Source: Scybalousia_A sp045221575 (GTDB lineage Bacteria; Bacteroidota; Bacteroidia; Bacteroidales; P3). Taken from it: 53,682 bases of DNA. This document shows, one piece after another, positions 43,201 to 50,952 of this stretch. Below the pieces are notes generated by a model. That model was not told the DNA's origin. It searched no databases and saw only the letters and a program-made list of their open reading frames with translations. The translations under genes and the position numbers were made by a program. Positions within the stretch are counted from its first letter, which is position 1. Each line of letters opens with the position of its first letter. The DNA is taken from contig JBGUWU010000016.1 in the NCBI GenBank assembly GCA_045221575.1, positions 1 through 53,682 of the forward strand. The letters are read 5' to 3'.

Positions 43201-44435
43201 AGATCAAATGCTGTTAAGAAATCGAAATATTTCATATTCATTTGTCCGTCTTTTCCGTCTAAGTAAGACGGAAGAAAGATTATATGAATATTTTCTTCAC
43301 TTGTATTGTTTATTCCGCTCTGTTTTATTTGATTCAGTATAGGATCATTATCTGGATTCTCTATTGCGTGTGTTAGATATTTATCACTTTCTATTGCTTC
43401 ATAGTGCCCAGCAGGTACAGCTATAACTGCAACAATTTTTTTACTCAACTTAGTTTGTTGATTTATTTTTGCTAAAGAGTCAATAAATACATTAATACCT
43501 TTATTTTTATATTCATATCTTCCACTATTCAAAACAAGAAAACTATCTTCTTTGGGTCTATATCCTGCTGTTTTTTCTATAAAATCAAAAATCTTTCCTC
43601 GTGCTATTTCTCTTAATCTACCATATTCTTCACCTTCTGGCACAAAACTTCCCTCAAAACCATTTGGAGTTATAACATCTGCACCTTTTTTAAAGAATTG
43701 TTCGCATTCCTTATTTGTTATTTCACTAACAGTCGTAAAAACGTCAGAATGCAGTGCCGACATTTTTTCCAAAGAAAACTTAGCTCTTACATTAAAATCA
43801 TTAGCTACTCTATCTGCGTCAAAATGTTGCATTTCGCTATACAGAGGAAGATTATTACCGGCTAAACATCTTCCTAATACAGTTGCATGAGTTGTGAATG
43901 AAGTTGCTATTTGAGGAACATTTTTCTTTAAATATAAAAGTCCAGAACCTGTCATCCATTCGTGAAATTGTGCAACAATTTTATCTGTAGAAGAAAGATA
44001 GAAATTATAAAACGACTCTATTATTCTTGCACTTGCATAGCCGAAAAGAAACGGTTCCACATAATCCCAACCACCTGTAAGAGAATCTACTTGATAGTTT
44101 TCCCAATATTCTGCAAAGATTTCGTCTTTAGAAGAAAAATATTGTGTGTATGGCACCAATATAACTATAGGAGAATCCTCCATTTTCCATCGTCCAACCT
44201 TAAACTCTATACCTGAAAGTTTAGCATACATCTTCCAAGAAAGAAACATTGACTTATCTTCCTTAAATTCCGAATCTTCAGATGTCGCTTGTCCTAAATC
44301 CGGTCCTAATAATATGTGATTATCGCCTATTCTCTTGTTTATTGTAGGAATTTTTGTTGTAACCACTGTGTGTATGCCTCCTACCTTATTACATACTTCC
44401 CAGCTTGTTTCAAATAAATAATCGTAATGATTCAT
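40260..44435 (-). CDS. Fused glycogen synthase (GT3) and alpha-glucan phosphorylase (GT35-like)
   Basis: Product of 1391 residues. Residues 1 to about 545 are a GT3 glycogen synthase: LFETSWEVCNKVGGIHTVV at the start, and FPSYYEPWGYTPMESMAFGIPSV near 417-439 carrying the conserved acidic residues. From about 560 there is a DUF3417-type segment (LPERLQGLRKLAQNLWWSWNYD), then the short-type phosphorylase with FSGGLGMLAGDYLKQASD, FTTHTPVPAGHD, IGFARRFATYKRA and the PLP lysine near 1147 in GTSGEKAIMNG. One polypeptide therefore has both a polymerising and a phosphorolysing active site for alpha-1,4-glucan. Both sites look intact. Coupling or channelling between them is inference. It has its own promoter and is divergent from pckA. 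Confidence 0.92.
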   Translation of the reverse strand: MNHYDYLFETSWEVCNKVGGIHTVVTTKIPTINKRIGDNHILLGPDLGQATSEDSEFKEDKSMFLSWKMYAKLSGIEFKVGRWKMEDSPIVILVPYTQYFSSKDEIFAEYWENYQVDSLTGGWDYVEPFLFGYASARIIESFYNFYLSSTDKIVAQFHEWMTGSGLLYLKKNVPQIATSFTTHATVLGRCLAGNNLPLYSEMQHFDADRVANDFNVRAKFSLEKMSALHSDVFTTVSEITNKECEQFFKKGADVITPNGFEGSFVPEGEEYGRLREIARGKIFDFIEKTAGYRPKEDSFLVLNSGRYEYKNKGINVFIDSLAKINQQTKLSKKIVAVIAVPAGHYEAIESDKYLTHAIENPDNDPILNQIKQSGINNTSEENIHIIFLPSYLDGKDGQMNMKYFDFLTAFDLSVFPSYYEPWGYTPMESMAFGIPSVTTTLAGFGLWVKDNIKNENNALKVVYRTDNNEEECVKEISESIVRVLNLNKEELEVLCKDSRYIFSQVQWKNLQNYYDEAYSIALDKSLERINLYIHKQPLSSSMNMQVTWGEKPSWKKILVKVELPERLQGLRKLAQNLWWSWNYDAFELFESIDKKKFYDLERSPIRLLDSLTKEDFNRLLQDNDFLQRMDKVLKHFNEYIKEREEKTNPLIAYFSMEFGIHDTLKIFSGGLGMLAGDYLKQASDSNRNILGIGLLYRYGYFMQQINRNGEQQSELKAQRFSHLPLVAVRDEEGKWKKVSVDLPSGRVYAKIWLCKVGVTPLYLLDTDIEENSEDNRVITRQLYGGDNEMRLKQEILLGIGGIRMLEELNLKPTLYHSNEGHSAFSSLERLNNYINKEKLPYIQALELVRSSTLFTTHTPVPAGHDVFPEDLMRAYFSRYAESLTLDWDSFMLLGRKSNEDRSEKFSVSVLAINCSANVNGVSKIHGRVSREMFQYLFDGYFAEEINIGYVTNGVHLPTWVAKEWEELYLKYFGKDMFSDESNAEYWQKIYDVPNKEVWHTHQILKKQLVDFIKQRLQIEFQRRGEDPGLYVKTTKELNENKLIIGFARRFATYKRAGLLFTDIKRLEEIVNKGVCFVFAGKAHPADKAGQDLIKNIINISRMPQFIGKVIFVENYDMYVAKHLVRGVDVWLNTPTRPLEASGTSGEKAIMNGVVNFSVLDGWWAEGYKEGAGWALSEEQTYSDHASQNILDAETIYSTLENEIIPAYYTTTDDLPLQWISHIKNTIAKISPHFTMKRQLDDYFSKYYNNMFARVSQMSEDNNKQALEYVLWKKMIKEKWNSIELLKVELPDTETESFSFEQTFKAKITLYTGEINPENIGVEMLVADKENDNITKPEEIIEFKLVEVANHKGEYALQYNDFSSGVHNYAFRIYPKHELMPFKGDLNLVKWI

Positions 44436-44464
44436 ATATCTCTATCTTTAAGATTTCCAACTTG

Positions 44465-44472
44465 CAAAGATA
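44465..44472 (-). promoter_or_regulatory. -7 element for the glycogen synthase-phosphorylase gene
   Basis: CAAAGATA reads TATCTTTG on the minus strand, 30 bases before the ATG at 44435. Confidence 0.6.
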
Positions 44473-44622
44473 GAAAATTTTCTTAAATTACCAAATAGAG
44501 ACCTCGTTTATCTAATCAAAAATTTAAATACAATTATTACAGATTTAAAAAAAGTTTATAAAAAACCGCTGTTTTCTTCTTTTCTGCCGCATTGATATTA
44601 ACGGTTTTTGATTAGGGTAAAA

Positions 44623-44706
44623 AAAGAGTTGATTTTAAATTTTTAAAAGTTGATTTTTGTATGCAAAAGAGTTGATTTTAAAAAATTAAAATCAACTCTT
44701 TTTTTT
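44623..44706. repeat. TTGAT dyad element family copy with a 17-bp perfect palindrome
   Basis: AAAAGAGTTGATTTTAA (44665-44681) and TTAAAATCAACTCTTTT (44686-44702) are perfect inverted copies around four A residues. Two more direct half-sites (GAGTTGATTTTAA near 44626 and AAGTTGATTTTTG near 44647) precede it. No gene ends here, so a terminator role is unlikely. Confidence 0.75.
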
Positions 44707-44918
44707 CAATGTTTTAATGTCTTTATTTTAATCACAAAAAAGACCGCACGCAAACTTTATTTTACAATTATTATCTTTATTTACATAGTGTTAGTGCTGT
44801 ATTAAAAATATCTTTCTTAAATAAAATTTCTAAAAAAGAAAACAATTTATACACAATAATAGTAACATCTAAACGTTTTACATATCTACGGTGTAACAAT
44901 TAAAAAAAACAATACAAT

Positions 44919-46523
44919 ATGACAAACATCAATTTAGAAAAATACGGTATTAAGGGCGTTAAGGAAATACTTTACAACCCTACATACGAAGTATTGTACA
45001 ACGAAGAAACCAAACCTGAATTAACAGGCTACGACAAAGGTCAAGAAACTGAACTTGGAGCAATCAATGTTATGACTGGTATATATACAGGTCGTTCTCC
45101 TAAGGACAAATACATTGTTGTTGATGAAAATTCAGAAAAAAACGTTTGGTGGAATACTGAAGAATATCCTAACGATAACCATAGAGCAAGTATGGAAGTT
45201 TGGAATGCTTGCAAGAATATAGCATTAAACGAGTTAAGTAATAAGCGTTTGTTTGTTGTAGATGGCTTCTGCGGAGCAAATAAAGACACACGAATGAAGA
45301 TTCGTTTCATTATGGAAGTTGCATGGCAAGCCCACTTTGTTACAAATATGTTTATCCGTCCTCAAAACCAAGAAGAGTTTGACCAAGAACCAGATTTTAT
45401 TGTTTATACTGCTTCAAAGGCAAAAGTAGATAACTATAAAGAGCTTGGATTAAGAAGTGAAACTGCTGTATTGTTTAATGTAACAAGCAAAGAACAAGTT
45501 ATTCTTAATACTTGGTATGGTGGCGAGATGAAGAAAGGACTATTCTCTATGATGAATTACTATCTACCTTTAAAAGGAATTGCTTCTATGCACTGTTCTG
45601 CAAACACTGATTTAAAGGGAGAAAACACTGCAATATTCTTTGGTCTTTCTGGAACAGGAAAAACAACTCTTTCTACAGACCCTAAGCGTCTTTTAATAGG
45701 TGATGATGAACATGGTTGGGACGATAACGGAGTTTTCAACTTTGAAGGAGGTTGTTATGCTAAGGTTATCAACTTAGACAAAGATGCAGAGCCGGATATT
45801 TACAACGCAATCCGCAGAGATGCACTTATGGAGAACGTTACTGTTGATAAAGACGGAAAGATAGACTTCGCAGATAAGAGTGTTACAGAAAATACACGTG
45901 TTTCTTACCCTATTTATCATATAAAAAATATTGTTCGTCCTATCTCTCATGCTCCAGCAGCAAAGCAAGTAATATTCCTTTCAGCTGATGCGTTTGGAGT
46001 TCTTCCTCCTGTTAGCATATTAGATGAAGAACAAACAAAATATTATTTCCTTAGTGGATTTACCGCTAAACTTGCAGGAACAGAAATAGGCATAAAAGAA
46101 CCTGTACCAACATTCTCTGCTTGTTTTGGTCAAGCTTTCTTAGAGCTTCACCCTACAAAATATGCAGAAGAACTTGTAAAAAGAATGAAACTTTCAGGTG
46201 CTAAAGCTTATCTTGTTAATACAGGTTGGAACGGAACAGGCAAACGTATATCCATTAAAGATACACGTGGTATAATTGACGCTATACTTGATGGTTCTAT
46301 TGATAAAGCGCCAACAAAACAAATACCTTACTTTAACTTTACTGTACCAACAGAGTTAAAAGGTGTGGATACAAATATTCTTGACCCAAGAGATACTTAT
46401 CAAAACCCTAAACAATGGGAAGATAAGGCAAAGGATTTGGCAGAGAGATTTATTAAAAACTTTGTAAAATACGAAAACAATCCTCAAGGAAAAGAATTAG
46501 TTAAAGCAGGCCCTGTTTTATAA
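44919..46523 (+). CDS. pckA: Phosphoenolpyruvate carboxykinase (ATP)
   Basis: Product of 534 residues, full length. The P-loop GLSGTGKTT lies near residues 242-250 and the metal-binding kinase-2 motif LIGDDEHGWDD follows. The substrate signatures TGRSPKDKYIV, the CSANTDLKGENTAIFFG run-in and LVNTGWNGTG are all present. It interconverts oxaloacetate plus ATP and PEP plus CO2. In Bacteroidota fermenters it often runs towards oxaloacetate and succinate as well as in gluconeogenesis. It is a single gene with an unusually long upstream region and a terminator after it. Confidence 0.97.
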   Translation: MTNINLEKYGIKGVKEILYNPTYEVLYNEETKPELTGYDKGQETELGAINVMTGIYTGRSPKDKYIVVDENSEKNVWWNTEEYPNDNHRASMEVWNACKNIALNELSNKRLFVVDGFCGANKDTRMKIRFIMEVAWQAHFVTNMFIRPQNQEEFDQEPDFIVYTASKAKVDNYKELGLRSETAVLFNVTSKEQVILNTWYGGEMKKGLFSMMNYYLPLKGIASMHCSANTDLKGENTAIFFGLSGTGKTTLSTDPKRLLIGDDEHGWDDNGVFNFEGGCYAKVINLDKDAEPDIYNAIRRDALMENVTVDKDGKIDFADKSVTENTRVSYPIYHIKNIVRPISHAPAAKQVIFLSADAFGVLPPVSILDEEQTKYYFLSGFTAKLAGTEIGIKEPVPTFSACFGQAFLELHPTKYAEELVKRMKLSGAKAYLVNTGWNGTGKRISIKDTRGIIDAILDGSIDKAPTKQIPYFNFTVPTELKGVDTNILDPRDTYQNPKQWEDKAKDLAERFIKNFVKYENNPQGKELVKAGPVL

Positions 46524-46556
46524 ACTAAAGTAAATTATTATTTTTTTCATATGCTG

Positions 46557-46589
46557 AGGCACAAAGTTCTTGCTTTGTGCTTCTTTTTT
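46557..46589 (+). terminator. Intrinsic terminator after pckA
   Basis: GCACAAAG pairs with CTTTGTGC around TTCTTG, followed by TTCTTTTTT. Confidence 0.8.
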
Positions 46590-46653
46590 GTAACTTTTTT
46601 AGGTTAATAACGTATTATGTGAGTATTTAATAAAAAAAATATTATTTGATATT

Positions 46654-47634
46654 ATGATAGTTTCAATATTTAAGAAGAATTATTTTTTACAACTTGTTCT
46701 TTTACTTATAGTTCCTTTACTATTGTGGATGCCAGCCTTTATCAACTCTCCTCAAATATTAGACAAGGGTAGTTCCGATATGCCTTTATATGATGTTGTT
46801 TGCAATATATTTCCATCACAAAATGCAATAAATTCTATCTTTGCTTTTATTTTAGTTATACTTCATGGATTCTTGATTAACTATTTATGTACTTTTTATC
46901 AACTATCGCAAAAAACATCTTTCTTCCCTGCTTTTATATATATCTTACTTATGAGTAGTGATTACAGATTTATGACTTTAAGCAGTATTCTTTTAGCTAA
47001 TACTTTTATAATTTTAAGTATTTTTACGTTTTTAAAATGTTACAACAAGAAAGAAGGCTTAGACGAAATCTTTCTTTCCACTATATTGCTTTCTATCGGA
47101 ACTTTGTTTTATAGTCCAACAATATTGTTAATGATATGGATTTGGATAGGCTTGTTTAACTTCAAAATATACAAATTACGTTCTTTTCTTGTTAGTATAT
47201 TTGGGTTTATAACCCCATTTGTAGTTCTGTTTGTTTATTATTACTTGAATAATAACACAGAAGCAATCCAAAATTTCGCAAAAAACCATTTTGCTCTATT
47301 GCCTAACTTCAATTTCCTAAACCAACCTATTCAAATTGTTTATATAACTTATCTATTTTTATTAACTCTTCCCGCTTTTGCTATCACTCTTTGGTACAGA
47401 AACGATCAAAAACTTTCTATTAGAAAAAGAATCTCTACTATTTTACTTCTGTTCGCAATAAGTATATTACCGTTTTTTTATGATTTAACTTCTCCAACGA
47501 TGACTTTAATTTTTGCTCCGTCTTTATCTTATATTCTTTCAGTATTTTTCTTCTCTATAAAAAGAAATATTTATTCTGATACATACATTATCGTATTAGC
47601 AATCCTTACGGTAGTAAAGATTTTCATAAACTAA
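46654..47634 (+). CDS. Polytopic membrane protein, DUF6427-like
   Basis: Product of 326 residues with about eight to nine hydrophobic helices and no long soluble domain. It starts MIVSIFKKNYFLQLVLLLIV and has the PAFIYILLMSS region, FIILSIFTFLKCYNKKEGLDEIF and LFYSPTILLMIWIWIGLFNFKIYKLRSFL. These match the Bacteroidota-specific DUF6427 family as I know it. The function is unknown and the location is the inner membrane. It lies between the pckA terminator and the convergent mutL. Its upstream promoter is not obvious. Confidence 0.7.
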   Translation: MIVSIFKKNYFLQLVLLLIVPLLLWMPAFINSPQILDKGSSDMPLYDVVCNIFPSQNAINSIFAFILVILHGFLINYLCTFYQLSQKTSFFPAFIYILLMSSDYRFMTLSSILLANTFIILSIFTFLKCYNKKEGLDEIFLSTILLSIGTLFYSPTILLMIWIWIGLFNFKIYKLRSFLVSIFGFITPFVVLFVYYYLNNNTEAIQNFAKNHFALLPNFNFLNQPIQIVYITYLFLLTLPAFAITLWYRNDQKLSIRKRISTILLLFAISILPFFYDLTSPTMTLIFAPSLSYILSVFFFSIKRNIYSDTYIIVLAILTVVKIFIN

Positions 47635-47659
47635 TATAACGATAATCTTAATTTTATTG

Positions 47660-49423
47660 TTAGAATACTCTACTCAAAAACTCTTCGTTTAGTTTTATTG
47701 TAACTCTATCTCCATTTGGTAGAGTTTCAAGATTAGGCAGTTTAAACAACTCTGCAATAAGCTTCATTATCTCAACTTTATTTAACACAGTTCCATAAGT
47801 TATAGCCAGATTGTCTGCAAGTTTAAGATAATGATTTTCTTTTCTTTCCTCCAAATCTGATTCTGCATTTTCATCTATAGCAATAATATCTTCAATAATA
47901 CATATTGCTTTTTCTATTGAAAGAGAAAAAGGCACTGCCATTATCTCAAAGGTTTCTTCGTCTTTTTCTTTTAATTCAAAGCCCAAACCTTGTAAGTCTA
48001 AGATTTTACTTTTAATTATTGAAAAATCTTTCTTTGATACATTATATGTATATGGTATTACAAGTTTTTGACTAACTATTTCAGGAGATTGATTTCTTAA
48101 AAGTCTATTATAAATAATATTTTTACTTGCACGATGTTGGTCTATCAACATTATGCTATCGTGCATTTTAGTTACAATATATTTATTCAAAAACTGAAAA
48201 GGAGCAAAGGTTTCTTGCTGAGTTCTTATTTCATTATCAAATCCATGATTGGCAAAAGCAAGTTGCGATTGCGAAACTTTTTCCGGTATTACTTCATTAT
48301 TAAATTTTTCGTTATGCAGACCCTGAGAAAAAGGATTATAAGAAGAATTATAAGAAATATTAGGTTGATATATTGGCGTCTTAGGTCGTGTTGCTGGAAA
48401 AACAATATCTTTTTTCTCAAAATCTAATTGAGTGCTAAGTGTATTTTGACCTAAAGCTTTACGAACAGTAGCATGCAATATTGAATAAATAAGTTTATCA
48501 TCTAAAAATTTTATTTCTGTTTTTGTCGGGTGTATATTTACGTCAATATTTTTAGGATCTAATTCCAAAGAAATGAAAAACACAGGAAAAGTTTTCTCAG
48601 GTAATAAATTGAAATAAGCACGTTCCACTGCATTAGCCATATAATTGTTTTTCATAAAACGACCATTGACAAAAAAGTATTCTTCATTCTTATTCTTTCT
48701 ATTAAGTTCTAAGGTGGAAATATAACCATGTATATTTACAACATCAACTTTTTCGTTAATATCTAAGAGTTTGCTTTTAAAACTATTCCCAAAAATATCT
48801 ATAATCCTTTTTTTGTCATTTGCTTTATCTAATTTATAAACAACTTTATCATTGTTGTAATAAGTAAAAGCAACATCATTATATATTAAAGCTATTTTTA
48901 CAAAAGCATCGTCTATATGCGTGTTTTCAATATTATCACTTTTCAGAAAGTTTCTTCTTGCAGGAGTATTAAAAAATATGTTTTTTACTTTTATATCTGT
49001 TCCTTGTTTGCAAACAGTTTCTTCTTCTCTTTTTATTTCTCCTCCCTCTATACAAATAAAAGTTCCAAGTTCCTGCTCTACTCTTTTGCTTTTTAATTCT
49101 ACTTGTGCTATAGATGCAATAGAAGACAAGGCTTCTCCCCTAAATCCCATAGTAACTAAGGTTCTAAGATCTTCGCTTGTAGTTATTTTACTTGTTGCAT
49201 GAGGAAGAAAACATTTTTTACAATCCTCTTTATCCATTCCGCAACCATCATCTATTACTTCTATAAGACTTCGTCCTGCATCTTTTACTACAAGAGTAAT
49301 ATTTGTTGCTCCAGCATCAATAGAATTTTCTATTAATTCTTTTACTACACTTGCAGGACGTGAAACCACTTCTCCTGCCGCTATTTGATTAGCTATTAAA
49401 GGAGGAAGAACATTTATTGCCAT
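47660..49423 (-). CDS. mutL: DNA mismatch repair protein MutL
   Basis: Product of 587 residues. The GHKL ATPase domain is complete: IAAGEVVSRPASVVKELIENSIDAGAT, then IDDGCGM, then HATSKI and TMGFRGEALSSIASI. The middle has the VNGRFMKN and DVNIHPTKTEIKF segments. The C-terminal dimerisation domain follows a variable linker (about 340-400). I do not see the metal-binding DQHA(x)2E(x)4E endonuclease motif in full; the corresponding place reads LIDQHRASKNIIYNR. Its start overlaps the upstream small membrane protein gene by 10 bases, so translation is coupled. Confidence 0.95.
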   Translation of the reverse strand: MAINVLPPLIANQIAAGEVVSRPASVVKELIENSIDAGATNITLVVKDAGRSLIEVIDDGCGMDKEDCKKCFLPHATSKITTSEDLRTLVTMGFRGEALSSIASIAQVELKSKRVEQELGTFICIEGGEIKREEETVCKQGTDIKVKNIFFNTPARRNFLKSDNIENTHIDDAFVKIALIYNDVAFTYYNNDKVVYKLDKANDKKRIIDIFGNSFKSKLLDINEKVDVVNIHGYISTLELNRKNKNEEYFFVNGRFMKNNYMANAVERAYFNLLPEKTFPVFFISLELDPKNIDVNIHPTKTEIKFLDDKLIYSILHATVRKALGQNTLSTQLDFEKKDIVFPATRPKTPIYQPNISYNSSYNPFSQGLHNEKFNNEVIPEKVSQSQLAFANHGFDNEIRTQQETFAPFQFLNKYIVTKMHDSIMLIDQHRASKNIIYNRLLRNQSPEIVSQKLVIPYTYNVSKKDFSIIKSKILDLQGLGFELKEKDEETFEIMAVPFSLSIEKAICIIEDIIAIDENAESDLEERKENHYLKLADNLAITYGTVLNKVEIMKLIAELFKLPNLETLPNGDRVTIKLNEEFLSRVF

Positions 49424-49683
49424 TTTTCAACAACCATTAGAAGTACATACAACAAAATAACAACTATACAAGCATAAAGAACTATCTTAGATACAGAAAT
49501 CTTAGCACCTATTTTTTCTTCTTTCTTTTCGTTCATTGCTTGGCGAAAGTTTATCTTACGGTTATAGGTTTCTCCTATTTCTCCATACTTAGCTTTTAAC
49601 TGCTCTAAGCGTTCTTTTTCTGGATTATAAAATCTTGGTTTATATTCAAACTGTCTTGGTCTTTTATGTTCAAAAAATGCCAT
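49414..49683 (-). CDS. Small single-pass membrane protein upstream of mutL
   Basis: Product of 89 residues. A basic, proline- and aromatic-rich cytoplasmic N-terminus (KRPRQFEYKPRFYNPEKERLEQLKAKYG) precedes one C-terminal membrane helix (VLYACIVVILLYVLLMVV). I recognise this as a conserved Bacteroidota hypothetical often found next to mutL, without a function. The 10-base overlap with mutL suggests the two are made together. The shape resembles a tail-anchored adaptor. Confidence 0.75.
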   Translation of the reverse strand: MAFFEHKRPRQFEYKPRFYNPEKERLEQLKAKYGEIGETYNRKINFRQAMNEKKEEKIGAKISVSKIVLYACIVVILLYVLLMVVEKWQ

Positions 49684-49746
49684 AATAATATTTATTTTTT
49701 ATTTTAATAGAATGATATACAAAGAAAACAACAAAGTTCGCTTCAA

Positions 49747-50937
49747 CTAAACTTCGTCTAATGCAAATATCATTCTTTCTATACTGTCTTTTATTTCTTC
49801 TTCTGTTATAATCAAAGGAGGTTTTACACTAAGACACATAGGATTAAACAAATGTGTTCCTGTTATTATTCCATGATTAAAGCAAGAAATCAAAGCCTTT
49901 TTCCAATCCACATCTTCTTTTAGTTCTACACAATTAAACAGTCCTACTCCTCTAACTTCTTTTATATGTTTGTGTTTAAGCAGTGTTCTATATAGTTCTC
50001 CTTTTCTTGCTACATCTTTCATTAAATCATTTTCCACAATGTAATTAAGCGTTGCCAATGCAGAAGAAAGACAAACCGGATTTCCGCCATAAGTTGTCGC
50101 ATGACCAATAAGAGGATGATGATTATTTAAAGCATTCATTATTTCTTTTCTACCAATAAATGCACCAATAGGAAGTCCTCCTCCCATAGCCTTAGCAATA
50201 CACAGAATATCTGGTACTATTCCATATTGTTCAAAAGCAAACAATGTTCCTGTTCTTCCAAAACCTGTTTGAATTTCATCAAAGATTAGTACAGCACCTG
50301 TTTCATCACAACGTTGGCGAAGTTTTTTCAGATAATTGTTTCGTGGTAATTCTACACCCTCTCCTACTGCTATACATTCCGCAACAACACAACAAGTCTC
50401 TTTTGTTATTTTTTCTAAATCTTCTTCTTTGTTAAAGTCAATAAAATTACAATCTGGCAACAAAGGTTCAAACTTCTCTCTAAATTCTCTTCCACTAAGC
50501 ATTGAAACACACGCAATGGTAGAACCATGATAAGAATTTTTATAGTTTATTATTTCTTTTCTTCCATTATATATTTTTGCCGCTTTTATTGCTCCTTCTA
50601 TTGCTTCACTACCAGAATTAACATAAAAGATTTGTTCAAGTTCTGTTGGAAGAAATTCTTTTAATCGTTTAATATAATCCAACTGCGGTTTCTGGACATA
50701 CTCTCCATAAACCATAACATGCAGATATTCTTTTATTTGTTTTTCTATAGCAGCAACAACTTTAGGATTTTTATGTCCCACATTACCAACACAAATACCA
50801 GATAACAAATCCATATACTTTCTTCCATCAGAGGTATAAACCCAAATACCTTCCGCTTTTATGGGATCAAGTATTATCTCGTCTATCTCTTCTATTTGTG
50901 CAACATATTTGCGAAACTCTTGCAAGTTTGTTTTCAT
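49747..50937 (-). CDS. Class III PLP aminotransferase
   Basis: Product of 396 residues, full length for the acetylornithine/ornithine/4-aminobutyrate aminotransferase group. FYVNSGSEAIEGAIKAAK and NSYHGSTIACVSMLSG precede the VLIFDEIQTGFGRTG motif with the cofactor aspartate. The PLP lysine is near 247 in CIAKAMGGGLPIGAFIG. It moves an amino group between a basic or omega amino acid and 2-oxoglutarate. No arginine or ornithine genes are nearby, so I leave the substrate open. It lies 15 bases after the S9 peptidase gene, which suggests a shared transcript and perhaps use of released amino acids. Confidence 0.9.
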   Translation of the reverse strand: MKTNLQEFRKYVAQIEEIDEIILDPIKAEGIWVYTSDGRKYMDLLSGICVGNVGHKNPKVVAAIEKQIKEYLHVMVYGEYVQKPQLDYIKRLKEFLPTELEQIFYVNSGSEAIEGAIKAAKIYNGRKEIINYKNSYHGSTIACVSMLSGREFREKFEPLLPDCNFIDFNKEEDLEKITKETCCVVAECIAVGEGVELPRNNYLKKLRQRCDETGAVLIFDEIQTGFGRTGTLFAFEQYGIVPDILCIAKAMGGGLPIGAFIGRKEIMNALNNHHPLIGHATTYGGNPVCLSSALATLNYIVENDLMKDVARKGELYRTLLKHKHIKEVRGVGLFNCVELKEDVDWKKALISCFNHGIITGTHLFNPMCLSVKPPLIITEEEIKDSIERMIFALDEV

Positions 50938-50952
50938 AATAGAATATTATTT

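Larger units (their letters stand above)
44436..44918. other. 483-base divergent intergenic region upstream of pckA
   Basis: It holds the -7 element for the glycogen gene (44465-44472), an 11-bp inverted repeat CTAATCAAAAA (44512-44522) with TTTTTGATTAG (44605-44615), the TTGAT dyad cluster (44623-44706), and TAATCACAAAAAAGAC near 44733, which is shared with 13.95 kb. The pckA leader after 44760 is plain AT-rich DNA, and I find no perfect TAnnTTTG for pckA. No gene is seen. Confidence 0.6.

Noticed and set aside
44623..44706. Hairpin with a T-tract read as an ordinary intrinsic terminator
   Set aside because: It lies between two divergent promoters with no gene ending on either side, and sibling copies occupy similar places.
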